Positions 35,220 through 43,053 of a DNA stretch of 64,000 bases are shown one piece after another. Origin of the DNA: [Clostridium] citroniae WAL-17108 (lineage in GTDB: Bacteria > Bacillota > Clostridia > Lachnospirales > Lachnospiraceae); assembly GCF_000233455.1 (NCBI RefSeq), contig NZ_JH376428.1:158323-222322 (forward strand). Reading direction: 5' to 3'. Made by a program: the position numbers and the translations under genes. A model generated the notes under the pieces. It did not search any database, was not told the DNA's origin, and worked only from the letters and a program-made list of their open reading frames with translations. The first letter of the stretch is position 1; the number at the start of each line of letters is the position of its first letter.

Positions 35220-36446
35220 TTACGCAATCTTCTTATTCCTTGTTCCATATACAATCACATCCCCAGTTCCGTCAATCACCTCATCCGTAACGACTACTCT
35301 CTTAGCATCAGCCATATCTGGAATATCAAACATGACCTTCTGTAACGCTTTCTCCACAATAGACCTCAAGCCTCTTGCTCCAATCTTCCGTTTAACTGCC
35401 AATCCAGCTATCCTATGTAAAGCATCATCTGTAAATTCAAGCTTCACTTCATCCATAGCCAATAGTTCCTGGTATTGTTTTACCAGCGCATTCTTTGGTT
35501 CCGTAAGAATCCTAAGTAAATCTGTTTCACTTAGAGGACTCAGTGTTGTTATTACAGGCAAACGTCCTATCAACTCTGGCATAAGACCAAACTTAACAAG
35601 ATCATGTGGCTGCACATTCGATAAATCCAGTGTATCATTTAAGCAATGTATTCCTATATCCGCACCGAATCCTATTGGCTTACTATCAGATTCCTTATGT
35701 ATTATCTTCTCCAATCCTTCAAATGCTCCACCGCAAATAAACAGAATCTTAGAAGTATCAATACTTATAGTTTCACCTTGTGGATGTCTCCTACCTCCAC
35801 CAAGAGGAACCTTTGCCTCACACCCCTCAATAATCTTCAAAAGTGCTTGCTGGACACCCTCACCAGATACGTCACGGGTAATGGATACATTCTCTGATTT
35901 TCTGGTAATCTTGTCGATCTCGTCAATATAGACAATTCCCTGTTCAGCAAGCTTCACATCCCCGTCTGACGCCTCTAACAGTCTAAGAAGGATATTTTCT
36001 ACATCCTCGCCAACATATCCAGATTGTGTCAGAGTAGTAGCATCTGCTATACAAAATGGGACTCCTAAGAATTTTGCAAGGGATTGAGCAAGATATGTTT
36101 TACCAGAACCAGTAGAACCAATCATGAGAATGTTAGACTTCTGAATCTCCACATCAGATTTGTGCCTATACCTAATACGTTTATAGTGGTTATAGACAGC
36201 AACCGCCAATGTACGCTTTGCATCATCCTGGCCTATTACATACTGGTCCAGATGTTCCTTAATCTGTGATGGGGTTGCCAACTGGATATTGTCATTTATT
36301 TCTTCTTTCTCTTCTTCGTTCAAAACGCTGTAAGCTTCTGATATACATTGATCACAGGCATATCCAAACTTTCCTCCAATCAATCTGTCCACATCATCTT
36401 CAGATTTTCCACAGAATAAGCATATTTTTCTAGTCTTATTTGCCAT
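35220..36446 (-). CDS. clpX: Accessory ClpX unfoldase
   Basis: A 408-residue full-length ClpX. The zinc-binding domain has CLFC and CDQC, followed by Walker A GSTGSGKTYLA, the pore loop SGYVGED, Walker B IVYIDEIDK, ELIGRLPV, and sensor-2 KIGARGLRSIVE. The IGF tripeptide that docks on ClpP is kept (KPIGFGAD), so it could feed host ClpP. It is not next to clpP or lon as a housekeeping clpX normally is, and lies in an AT-rich mobile element, so it is an extra copy. A role could be remodelling replication or partition complexes, as ClpX does for Mu transposase, or redirecting host proteolysis (inference). AAGGAAATAGGATAT precedes the ATG. Confidence 0.93.
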   Translation of the reverse strand: MANKTRKICLFCGKSEDDVDRLIGGKFGYACDQCISEAYSVLNEEEKEEINDNIQLATPSQIKEHLDQYVIGQDDAKRTLAVAVYNHYKRIRYRHKSDVEIQKSNILMIGSTGSGKTYLAQSLAKFLGVPFCIADATTLTQSGYVGEDVENILLRLLEASDGDVKLAEQGIVYIDEIDKITRKSENVSITRDVSGEGVQQALLKIIEGCEAKVPLGGGRRHPQGETISIDTSKILFICGGAFEGLEKIIHKESDSKPIGFGADIGIHCLNDTLDLSNVQPHDLVKFGLMPELIGRLPVITTLSPLSETDLLRILTEPKNALVKQYQELLAMDEVKLEFTDDALHRIAGLAVKRKIGARGLRSIVEKALQKVMFDIPDMADAKRVVVTDEVIDGTGDVIVYGTRNKKIA

Positions 36447-36534
36447 ATATCCTATTTCCTTCCCCTTTTTCTCTCATCATGTTCCCAATTCCTTCCCGCC
36501 GATTTTGCCATTTCAGAATTATCAAATATATAAT

Positions 36535-36711
36535 TCATACTTCGCACAAAGGGGCTGCATTTTTACTCTTCACTTTAACCAGAACTGACTTTGTGTCATG
36601 AAATATTTTTATTACTGTAACTCTGATAGGACCACTATACGTACAAGTATAATATTGATTACCTATCTTTATATCTGCCTTTTCAACTGGTATAGGTCTT
36701 GTCCATCCCAT
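36535..36711 (-). CDS. Small 58-aa protein
   Basis: A beta-rich small protein (MGWTRPIPVEKADIKIGNQY, SGPIRVTVIKIFHDTKSVLV). GGAGG lies 10 bp before the ATG. It falls between clpX and a ParB-like gene in the same direction. No family is recognised. Confidence 0.5.
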   Translation of the reverse strand: MGWTRPIPVEKADIKIGNQYYTCTYSGPIRVTVIKIFHDTKSVLVKVKSKNAAPLCEV

Positions 36712-36730
36712 ATATCATAATCCTCCTACT

Positions 36731-37234
36731 TTACCTCTTCTCTATATACGTGCCGCTCTTATTCAAAAAAGGAAAATATAAATCTGAAAATATATAGGTT
36801 GTTCCATTATTAGCAGCTTTAGCAAAATATGATACTTCACATTCCCCATCTACAGGAAGCGAAAACACTCTTATAGTCCATGACGCATGATTCGTGGCTT
36901 GAAATTGCAATTTATAATCATTAAGTTTTCGCTTTGTATCATCGTAGTCGTCAGGTTTTGGTGGGTTACTTTTTAATTCTCTTATTTCGTCAATATATTT
37001 CTGAACTTCTCGCTGTGTAATTCCTTTCGTGACATCCAAGGATGAGATAAGTTGTTCTTGTTCTTCTTTAGAAAGAGATGCAATCGTATCAGAAGCTAAA
37101 GTTTTTGAAATTACCCCATCATCTAATAATTCTTTCATTGAATCCGTAAGATTCCGTTCAATTCGCAAAGCTCTTTTTAAATTAGTTTTTGATATTTTTA
37201 ATTCACTTGCTATTTCTTCAAGCGTCAATTTCAA
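36731..37234 (-). CDS. ParB-like HTH protein, second truncated copy
   Basis: A 167-residue protein. Residues 1-95 are the HTH and linker part of phage ParB proteins (LTLEEIASELKISKTNLKRA, LDDGVISKTLASDTIASLSK, ITQREVQKYIDEIRELK). The C-terminal ~65 residues (TIRVFSLPVDGECEVSYFAK) are a separate domain. The start is a TTG at 37234. The frame continues a further ~20 codons upstream as GGDRKSGDHNGH, the usual ParB linker, before reaching a stop without an ATG, so the N-terminal half was lost. A 36-aa ORF overlaps the start and may provide coupling. Confidence 0.6.
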   Translation of the reverse strand: MKLTLEEIASELKISKTNLKRALRIERNLTDSMKELLDDGVISKTLASDTIASLSKEEQEQLISSLDVTKGITQREVQKYIDEIRELKSNPPKPDDYDDTKRKLNDYKLQFQATNHASWTIRVFSLPVDGECEVSYFAKAANNGTTYIFSDLYFPFLNKSGTYIEKR

Positions 37235-37341
37235 GTGTCCATTATGGTCTCCTGATTTTCTATCTCCACCATTCTGATAAAAGCCTTCATCTCATCTACA
37301 AGGCTATCCATATATTCCCTGACTGTTATTGTCCCATCCAT
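37231..37341 (-). CDS. Possible 36-aa upstream ORF
   Basis: ATG at 37341 opens MDGTITVREYMDSLVDEMKA..., ending IENQETIMDT. Its TGA overlaps the TTG start of the ParB-like gene in another frame. The Shine-Dalgarno is weak. It may be a real small protein, a coupling leader, or the relic of a shifted parB frame. Confidence 0.35.
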   Translation of the reverse strand: MDGTITVREYMDSLVDEMKAFIRMVEIENQETIMDT

Positions 37342-37419
37342 AAAATCAATCGGGCTTATTTGTTATACATATTTAAACATTCCTATTCCCATTCCCTTCT
37401 TGAAATTTTCATAAAACTC

Positions 37420-37448
37420 TTGCAGTTCATATTTCACTGTGTTATAAT
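37420..37448 (+). promoter_or_regulatory. Consensus-like sigma-A promoter, rightward
   Basis: TTGCAG (37420-37425), exactly 17 bp, then TATAAT (37443-37448). It faces right, against all neighbouring genes. CAGGAGG lies 32 bp downstream. Confidence 0.55.
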
Positions 37449-37503
37449 TAATTCTAATAAAAAGATTATATAGTGATCCTCAGGAGGTTGAGTTATTTTT
37501 TCA

Positions 37504-37698
37504 ATGTGCACGTTAAAAACTCCTAAACCCCTTGAAAACACTAGGTTTTTGCTTAATTTTAACGTTTCGTTTTCCCCCCTGGATTTCGTATCTAAAATGT
37601 CATTTAAAACATCTAAAAGTCCTTATTTATTAGCGTTTTTTATAATTAATCCCATTCTATTTTCCCCCCTATTGTATACGTATGTATTATATGTGTAG
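37504..37698 (+). CDS. Possible small membrane protein
   Basis: A 64-residue ORF whose C-terminal half is hydrophobic (SPYLLAFFIINPILFSPLLY). It lies downstream of a consensus-like promoter and of an AGGAGG that is 16 bp from the ATG, which is too far for efficient initiation. The same DNA contains CGTTAAAA ... TTTTAACG (37512-37519 with 37557-37564), so the transcript may instead be a structured RNA. Low certainty. Apart from this ORF the 37342-37729 interval holds no supported gene. Confidence 0.25.
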   Translation: MCTLKTPKPLENTRFLLNFNVSFSPLDFVSKMSFKTSKSPYLLAFFIINPILFSPLLYTYVLYV

Positions 37699-37729
37699 CA
37701 TAGCGTAACGTCCTTTCAATTGTTCATCC

Positions 37730-39445
37730 TTACACAATCACCTTAATCTCTACCTCATAGTCCACTGTCCTCTCATCCTCCAAATCATGCGGACTAATAA
37801 ACTTATACTTATTCCATTCATATCCCTTGTCTGTATATTGCTTCTGTATAATCAAACATCTTTCCTTACTTAACTTTCTTATATGCTTACCTATCTCATT
37901 CGGAGTCAATTTATCTAAACCTATTGTCTCTGCTAATGCTTCGTAAGTAACCTTTTTACCACTTTGCAAATTATTAACCAGTGCAATATACACGATGTAA
38001 TCTATTTGAGATATTTTCCCATCTATTAGAGCATTCGCTATTGAAAAATAGAACTCTATATGTCCCTGTTGAAATTCGTTTAATCGTCTTGACAATTTTA
38101 AGCGATTCTCTCTAAAATCATCTGGTTTACTTTTATCAGGTTTAACCTCTATGTAACCTTTTTCCATCATTCCATCTATTAGTTCTATCAAGCGCTTTTC
38201 ACCAATACAACTCTTCTTTTGGATAGATGAGTATAACAATTCTTGTAAATTTTTTATTCTAAAACCTCGTCTCCCATAACTGTTTTTATACACTTCAAGT
38301 ATTGTAAGAATCAAAAACTCATGTCCTTTGGTTTCCCTGAAGTTTTTCCTTGTTAAAATTTTTTTGTTTATCTTAGCAGTTTTACCTTCTATTATTGAAA
38401 TCTTTGCTCCATTGTGATATGTACCGCAATACACTTTATCACACTGGCTTTCAACAAATTTTCGATGAGGATCGTCAATCTTAAAAGATTCATAACATCC
38501 TAAAAGGTGGTAGTCTTCTTTCAGATAATTAGCTGTATCTTCTTCAATGACTTTTGGTGATTTTGGTGGTATGCATTTTAAATTGTATTCCTGGCAGACA
38601 GAATATATTCTTGATGGCTGATAACCTTCCATCCGAAGCATTTTGACAATACGGCCATGCCAGAAATTACGTTGTCCTTTATCTGCTCCTTCATTTAGCA
38701 TTTTTCTCACACATAGATAGCACGGATATTCGTTAAGAGTTTCATACTTCCAGTTTGTCCGTTCAAGAATCTTTATATTTTCCTGTTCCTGATTATAGTA
38801 GTGAATTAGCTTTGAAATATATGGAAGGTCATACTGCTTGAATTGCTTTCCTACTCCATAACTGTTATTAATAACTTTCACATAAGACCATTTATCAATA
38901 TTTTTCCTGTCATAATCATAGGTTCCACCTTCAATTTTGTGATTAAAAGTGCATGGTGGCCTTGAAATCTGCGTTGGTTTTACTGCTTTTAAATCAGCTC
39001 CTAAGATATTCGCAAGCGATTTATTAATCTCTGTTATATTTTTTATATCACAGTTGGACTTTACGCTTATGTAATAGTGAAACCCATGTCCGCTACTGAT
39101 ATATGCATGAATAAATAATTTAGGAATTTTATCCCTAATCATTTTTGTAAAGTCTCTTGCATCTTTCATATACGGATAATCCTTTTGGTCAAAATCCAAA
39201 TACAGTACCCGTCTCATACGTTGGCTACCTATTGTTCCGTCTTTGTCCTCCCTATTTGTAGCAATTTGATTATAAACATCATGCGTATAGCGATATTTAA
39301 GGATAAAGCCTTTATATTGCTCAAAGTTTTTCAAGCAAGCTACAACCCGATCTCCTTTTTCTTTTCCTACTTCACCATCTTTGTTCCTTCTCAATGCCAA
39401 TATTCTGATATATTCATTTTCTTGCAACCGCTCTGGATATAGCAT
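37730..39445 (-). CDS. Archaeo-eukaryotic-type primase with winged-helix C-terminus
   Basis: A 571-residue protein. Residues 75-170 carry AEP primase motifs: motif I RVLYLDFDQ (DFD at 84-86), motif II ISSGHGFHYYI (117-125), and a third part with ADLKAVK and QISRPPCTFNHK, like the R-PGT-N-K signature of Rep-type primases. CYLCVRKML and later wHTH-like segments (GFRIKNLQELLYSSI; VTYEALAETIGLDKL) suggest PriCT and winged-helix domains. It would prime replication of the element. The ATG at 39445 has no Shine-Dalgarno. GGAG at about 39498 precedes an in-frame ATT at 39490, and the 15 codons between read as protein (IQTEILKKYYE), so initiation at ATT is possible. Confidence 0.75.
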   Translation of the reverse strand: MLYPERLQENEYIRILALRRNKDGEVGKEKGDRVVACLKNFEQYKGFILKYRYTHDVYNQIATNREDKDGTIGSQRMRRVLYLDFDQKDYPYMKDARDFTKMIRDKIPKLFIHAYISSGHGFHYYISVKSNCDIKNITEINKSLANILGADLKAVKPTQISRPPCTFNHKIEGGTYDYDRKNIDKWSYVKVINNSYGVGKQFKQYDLPYISKLIHYYNQEQENIKILERTNWKYETLNEYPCYLCVRKMLNEGADKGQRNFWHGRIVKMLRMEGYQPSRIYSVCQEYNLKCIPPKSPKVIEEDTANYLKEDYHLLGCYESFKIDDPHRKFVESQCDKVYCGTYHNGAKISIIEGKTAKINKKILTRKNFRETKGHEFLILTILEVYKNSYGRRGFRIKNLQELLYSSIQKKSCIGEKRLIELIDGMMEKGYIEVKPDKSKPDDFRENRLKLSRRLNEFQQGHIEFYFSIANALIDGKISQIDYIVYIALVNNLQSGKKVTYEALAETIGLDKLTPNEIGKHIRKLSKERCLIIQKQYTDKGYEWNKYKFISPHDLEDERTVDYEVEIKVIV

Positions 39446-39499
39446 TTCATAATATTTCTTTAAAATTTCTGTTTGTATATTGCTAATAATTCGTCACTC

Positions 39500-39739
39500 C
39501 TACTCTTCTGAAATTGTTTTAGGAAAGGGAAAATTCTCTAATCCTTTTATTCGGACATTTGTAGCCTGCACACCTTTATCACATTCCACAATATCATATT
39601 CAACCGGCTCCGCTTCAGCTAATGTCTTGAACCTCATTCCGACTATTCCAGAATAATGTACAAATACCTCACTACCATCATCACCAGAAAAAAAGCCAAA
39701 GCCCTTTTTGTCATTGAACCACTTACATTTTCCTGTCAT
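39500..39739 (-). CDS. Cold-shock-domain protein
   Basis: A 79-residue CSD protein: GKCKWFNDKKGFGFFSGDDG contains RNP1 (KGFGFF), then VFVHYSGI (RNP2), and a short extra C-terminal tail (GLENFPFPKTISEE). It binds single-stranded RNA or DNA. It sits immediately upstream of the primase in the same direction, so it could assist priming or act as an RNA chaperone for the element. Confidence 0.85.
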   Translation of the reverse strand: MTGKCKWFNDKKGFGFFSGDDGSEVFVHYSGIVGMRFKTLAEAEPVEYDIVECDKGVQATNVRIKGLENFPFPKTISEE

Positions 39740-39858
39740 TTTAGAATCTTCTATCCCATTTTCTTGTACTTAAACTGTATGTTCTTATCGTATAAGTTCT
39801 CTGTTGTGCCTGATTTTATTTTCTAAACTCGCAACATGTGAGAGTAGATGTCTTCTTT

Positions 39859-40245
39859 TTACTCCAACCCTACATTTCTATAGACATTACCGCTTTTCCC
39901 ATAAATATTTTTTGTATCAAGGCTATTGTATTTATCCATTATCAATAAATCACATTCCGGTAAACTTAATTCAATCATTTCGACAAGTTTTTCTCTTGTA
40001 CGATCTTTATTACAAAAGCATATAGCATGTTCAAATCTTAAATTGTACTGTTCCTTATTAGCCTCTTCAAACAACGTAAAAATCTCAAATGCTTTTCTCT
40101 TCTTATTCCAATGCAAAACATTCTGTAATAGTAAGTCCGGATGTAAATCCGCTATAATAATATAACTCCCCTTTAACAATTCATTTACAATAACCTTTGA
40201 TGACTTATCCAGAATACATTCTGGAGATAATTTCAACTGACACAT
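39859..40245 (-). CDS. Hypothetical 128-aa protein
   Basis: Begins MCQLKLSPECILDKSSKVIV and ends YGKSGNVYRNVGLE. A central hydrophobic beta strand (GSYIIIADLHPDLLLQNVL) is followed by an alpha/beta pattern (HAICFCNKDRTREKLVEMI, LPECDLLIMDKY), suggesting a compact Rossmann-like or nuclease-like fold, but no family is assigned. The start at 40245 follows GGAGG by 8 bp. The long hairpin array 40281-40485 forms its leader. Confidence 0.6.
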   Translation of the reverse strand: MCQLKLSPECILDKSSKVIVNELLKGSYIIIADLHPDLLLQNVLHWNKKRKAFEIFTLFEEANKEQYNLRFEHAICFCNKDRTREKLVEMIELSLPECDLLIMDKYNSLDTKNIYGKSGNVYRNVGLE

Positions 40246-40280
40246 AACCCATTCCTCCAATCCAATCAATTATTTATAGG

Positions 40281-40485
40281 CACACCGCCCCAAATGAGCA
40301 ATGTGCCTGTCTATCCGTCCATAATGGCAACCAGCATCATTACTGGTCGTTGTTCCGTTCTCAGAAGAACTCAGTATCATCACTGAGCGTCTATCCGTTC
40401 TCTATCGGTTCCTGGTTCCTTCACCAGAATGTAATCCGTTCAATATGTAATCATCCACAACCGATGATTGACTGGCTATCTCTCA
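40281..40485 (-). repeat. Tandem array of about 40-bp hairpin units
   Basis: A conserved string TCCGTYC recurs at 40314, 40354, 40394 and 40435 (spacing 40, 40, 41). Each unit carries a hairpin whose stem differs but still pairs: GGCACA/TGTGCC (40280-40307), ACCAG/CTGGT (40330-40347), CTCAG/CTGAG (40370-40387), CTGGT/ACCAG (40412-40427), ATCATC/GATGAT (40450-40468). Loops often hold ATCAT. It lies between two leftward genes. Confidence 0.8.
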
Positions 40486-40525
40486 CCGCCAATATAATCT
40501 CTGTGTTATCATTATTCTCCAAAAT

Positions 40526-40882
40526 CTAAGCTGATTTTTGAAAAAATAATTCCTCTCTAAACTGAGTCTCTACATCATCCATGGATATGCCGTCATTTAC
40601 TTGTAATGACACGGCAATACTGCGATCACAAAAGGGACTCATGTTGCCGATCTGGACAAGTAAGTTTTCCTTACCAGCCCTTAAATACTTGAAGTCAATA
40701 CTGTCTGCAAATATCCCCGATTCATCATAGAATTCCAGATCAGAGATGAATGTTTCAGATGTAATGCTCTCTGTCCTATCTTCATCCTTATGGTACAGTT
40801 CTATACTTGTGACTGTAACTACCTTGTCCTTGATGGCCTGAATAAGGTTTCTGGCTGATGTGGGGTATTTTATACTACTCAT
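40526..40882 (-). CDS. Hypothetical 118-aa protein
   Basis: MSSIKYPTSARNLIQAIKDK ... RTESITSETFISDLEFYDES; beta-rich, acidic, unrecognised. GGAG lies 10 bp before the ATG. Part of a run of four similar-sized, beta-rich unknown proteins (to 42895) that may be related to each other in fold. Confidence 0.6.
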   Translation of the reverse strand: MSSIKYPTSARNLIQAIKDKVVTVTSIELYHKDEDRTESITSETFISDLEFYDESGIFADSIDFKYLRAGKENLLVQIGNMSPFCDRSIAVSLQVNDGISMDDVETQFREELFFQKSA

Positions 40883-40942
40883 AATGTATGTTCTCCATTC
40901 ACTTTACAGGCGGTACACTTAGGCACTGTCTTATTGATTCTA

Positions 40943-41575
40943 TTAAAATTTGTGTACACTATAATCCAATTCAATTTCCATATCCGACATACCATTATTA
41001 AATTCAAATCGGTATGTAATATATCCTGATTCACCAGAATCATTGTGAATTTCTTCTATTATCTTGCTATCTATAGTCGTATGTACGGCTTGCGAGCCTA
41101 TTTCAACTTCTGTATCATTTACCCCAATAGTACAATTACGAGCATCGATATAAAGAGAACCACCGTCTACGCTACATATTGCAAAAATACCGTCATTTGA
41201 ATCTGTAAGCTCTTTGAACTGCTCCCAAGTGAGTGTTGTCCCTTTATCTACTGTGCTAAAGCATAAGGTATATCCCGATATTTCAAACTTATAGTCGAAA
41301 TATGTGCTACCATCCCATTCTTGCTGCATTGCTTCCTCTATCTCTTCGCCATCTGCACCTTCTATTGCATAGTTTGTAAATATCTCTTCATCAGAAATAG
41401 GAATATTGAGCGTAAGGCATTTTCCGAATTCAGCCATTAAGCCATCCTCTGTAACGGTATATTCATATAAAACATCCGTCACCACACCGTACAATCCATT
41501 TTCAAAATAAATTCCGCTTAAAGCCTGTCTTAACACTTCTTTTACCTGTTTTCCTGTCATTGCTGTTTTACTCAT
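40943..41575 (-). CDS. Hypothetical 210-aa protein
   Basis: Begins MSKTAMTGKQVKEVLRQALS and ends MSDMEIELDYSVHKF. Strongly acidic and beta-rich (YEYTVTEDGLMAEFGKCLTL; GTTLTWEQFKELTDSNDGIF). The start at 41575 follows TTGGAGGATAAGAG. No motif or membrane segment is visible. Neighbouring genes in the same operon are also unknown. Confidence 0.62.
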   Translation of the reverse strand: MSKTAMTGKQVKEVLRQALSGIYFENGLYGVVTDVLYEYTVTEDGLMAEFGKCLTLNIPISDEEIFTNYAIEGADGEEIEEAMQQEWDGSTYFDYKFEISGYTLCFSTVDKGTTLTWEQFKELTDSNDGIFAICSVDGGSLYIDARNCTIGVNDTEVEIGSQAVHTTIDSKIIEEIHNDSGESGYITYRFEFNNGMSDMEIELDYSVHKF

Positions 41576-41603
41576 TCTCTTATCCTCCAAGTTTTTTATT
41601 ATG

Positions 41604-41666
41604 GAGAACCAACCTTTCGCCAGTTCTCAGTCTGTTTTTGTTGATGGGATAGGAGCACACCCTATC
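41604..41666 (-). repeat. Two intercistronic hairpins
   Basis: GAGAAC/GTTCTC (41604-41609 with 41623-41628) and GATAGG/CCTATC (41648-41653 with 41661-41666, 7-nt loop) lie between two leftward genes. Confidence 0.45.
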
Positions 41667-41718
41667 AGGACTTCCATCTATATATTTACTTCTCCAAAAA
41701 TAAAAGTAAATTCATTGA

Positions 41719-42135
41719 TTAATCCATAAAACCAATCGTTACAACATTCCTGTTTCCATCCAATCTGCCACTTTCTGGAAGCATATAAACGTTGATAACC
41801 CTTGTAGAAGGGAACCCAAACCAATCTTCAAAGTCCTTTAAGTCCTCAATAGTATCAACTTTAGTCATGTCAATAAACAGGCTGCTATTGATTTCCATAG
41901 GGTACAGTTTTGTTCCATTCTCCTTTTGACCGACCGGATCTCTGCTCATATTTCCAAAACAAAGGATCTTCCCCTCATTTAATGAGCTGCACTCTGTAAA
42001 ATACAATTCTCCAAACTCAACACCCGTACATCGTTCACTGGACGTATCCAGATTCCCACTATTTAAGTGGATCTGATAACCGTCTTTCTTTTCATTCTGC
42101 TCATTGAGCAATCTTGCAAATTCAGTTAATTCCAT
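41719..42135 (-). CDS. Hypothetical 138-aa protein
   Basis: Begins MELTEFARLLNEQNEKKDGY and ends LDGNRNVVTIGFMD; mixed alpha/beta. It contains TKVDTIEDLKDFEDWFGFPS and YMLPESG. Unrecognised. The start at 42135 follows CGGAGGATTTTAACC. Member of the four-gene unknown cluster. Confidence 0.6.
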   Translation of the reverse strand: MELTEFARLLNEQNEKKDGYQIHLNSGNLDTSSERCTGVEFGELYFTECSSLNEGKILCFGNMSRDPVGQKENGTKLYPMEINSSLFIDMTKVDTIEDLKDFEDWFGFPSTRVINVYMLPESGRLDGNRNVVTIGFMD

Positions 42136-42167
42136 GGTTAAAATCCTCCGTTTTATTTGTTGAGGTA

Positions 42168-42184
42168 GGCGGCATTGCACCGCC
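42168..42184 (-). repeat. Intercistronic hairpin
   Basis: GGCGG (42168-42172) and CCGCC (42180-42184) pair around a 7-nt loop, 22 bp after the stop of the upstream gene. Confidence 0.45.
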
Positions 42185-42205
42185 CTCTATATAATTCTCT
42201 TTTTA

Positions 42206-42895
42206 TTAGCTGTGTTTCTTAAAAAACAGCATTTTTATTTCCATAAAAGGCTGACCATATGGCTTTATTATGTACTCAACAGATGTCGTCCCCTTCCTTT
42301 CATAGAAGGCGTTGCTGCTATCATCCACCACTGGCACCTCAAATGTGTTGGTATCATCACTGATGTGCAGTTTCCAGTTATCCAGCGTATTTATATATGT
42401 ACGGGCCGGATTGTGCATCTTCATATTAAAGCCAAATGCATCCGTAACCTTTGTCAGGATACAATACCATTCACTATCTTCTTTTATCACTGAATCCAGA
42501 AATTCCTGTAATTCATATACATCCCTCTCACGGAACCCCTCTGAATCTACCTTCTTGAAGCCATCGGAAGCGTGCATAACCACCATCTGAAGCTTTGATC
42601 CATCTAATAACTGTGATGTAATAGACAGGGCATCCGCATCTTCATTGTAATCACCTTTAGCTGATACAATATCTTTCTGACTGACAACGTACTTATTTCC
42701 ATCTGACGTGCATTCCTGGGAAAACTCAAATACATCCTTATACGCTTCAAATCTGTTGACCTGCATAGTCAGGATCGTCTTGCTTCCATCTGATAGACTG
42801 AGTGAGGTCATATCATAGGCGTTCACCAGTTCAAATAACTCCTGTGTGCTTACTTCCTGTTCGTTTTTTAACGCTTCTACTGTTTTGTTAATCAT
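42206..42895 (-). CDS. Hypothetical 229-aa protein
   Basis: Begins MINKTVEALKNEQEVSTQEL and ends GQPFMEIKMLFFKKHS. Beta-rich (SLSDGSKTILTMQVNRFEAY; DALSITSQLLDGSKLQMVVM), acidic and unrecognised. The start at 42895 follows ATGGAGGAAATAAAC. It lies directly downstream of tubZ, separated by about 160 bp holding a small hairpin (GTAAG/CTTAC, 42999-43018). Confidence 0.6.
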   Translation of the reverse strand: MINKTVEALKNEQEVSTQELFELVNAYDMTSLSLSDGSKTILTMQVNRFEAYKDVFEFSQECTSDGNKYVVSQKDIVSAKGDYNEDADALSITSQLLDGSKLQMVVMHASDGFKKVDSEGFRERDVYELQEFLDSVIKEDSEWYCILTKVTDAFGFNMKMHNPARTYINTLDNWKLHISDDTNTFEVPVVDDSSNAFYERKGTTSVEYIIKPYGQPFMEIKMLFFKKHS

Positions 42896-43053
42896 GTTTA
42901 TTTCCTCCATTTTTTGATTTTTATTTGATATTCATTGTTTCAGATATATACTTCTCTTATTATAAAACTGGCAGTGATCTTAAGTGTTTTTATGGTGTAA
43001 GGTTTCTGTTGCTTACATTTATAAAATATGTAGCACCATTGTTCTTATCTCTA

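Noticed and set aside
40281..40485. CRISPR array
   Set aside because: Units have a 40-bp period but only a 7-8 bp constant string and variable hairpins; no cas genes or spacer-repeat alternation are present.
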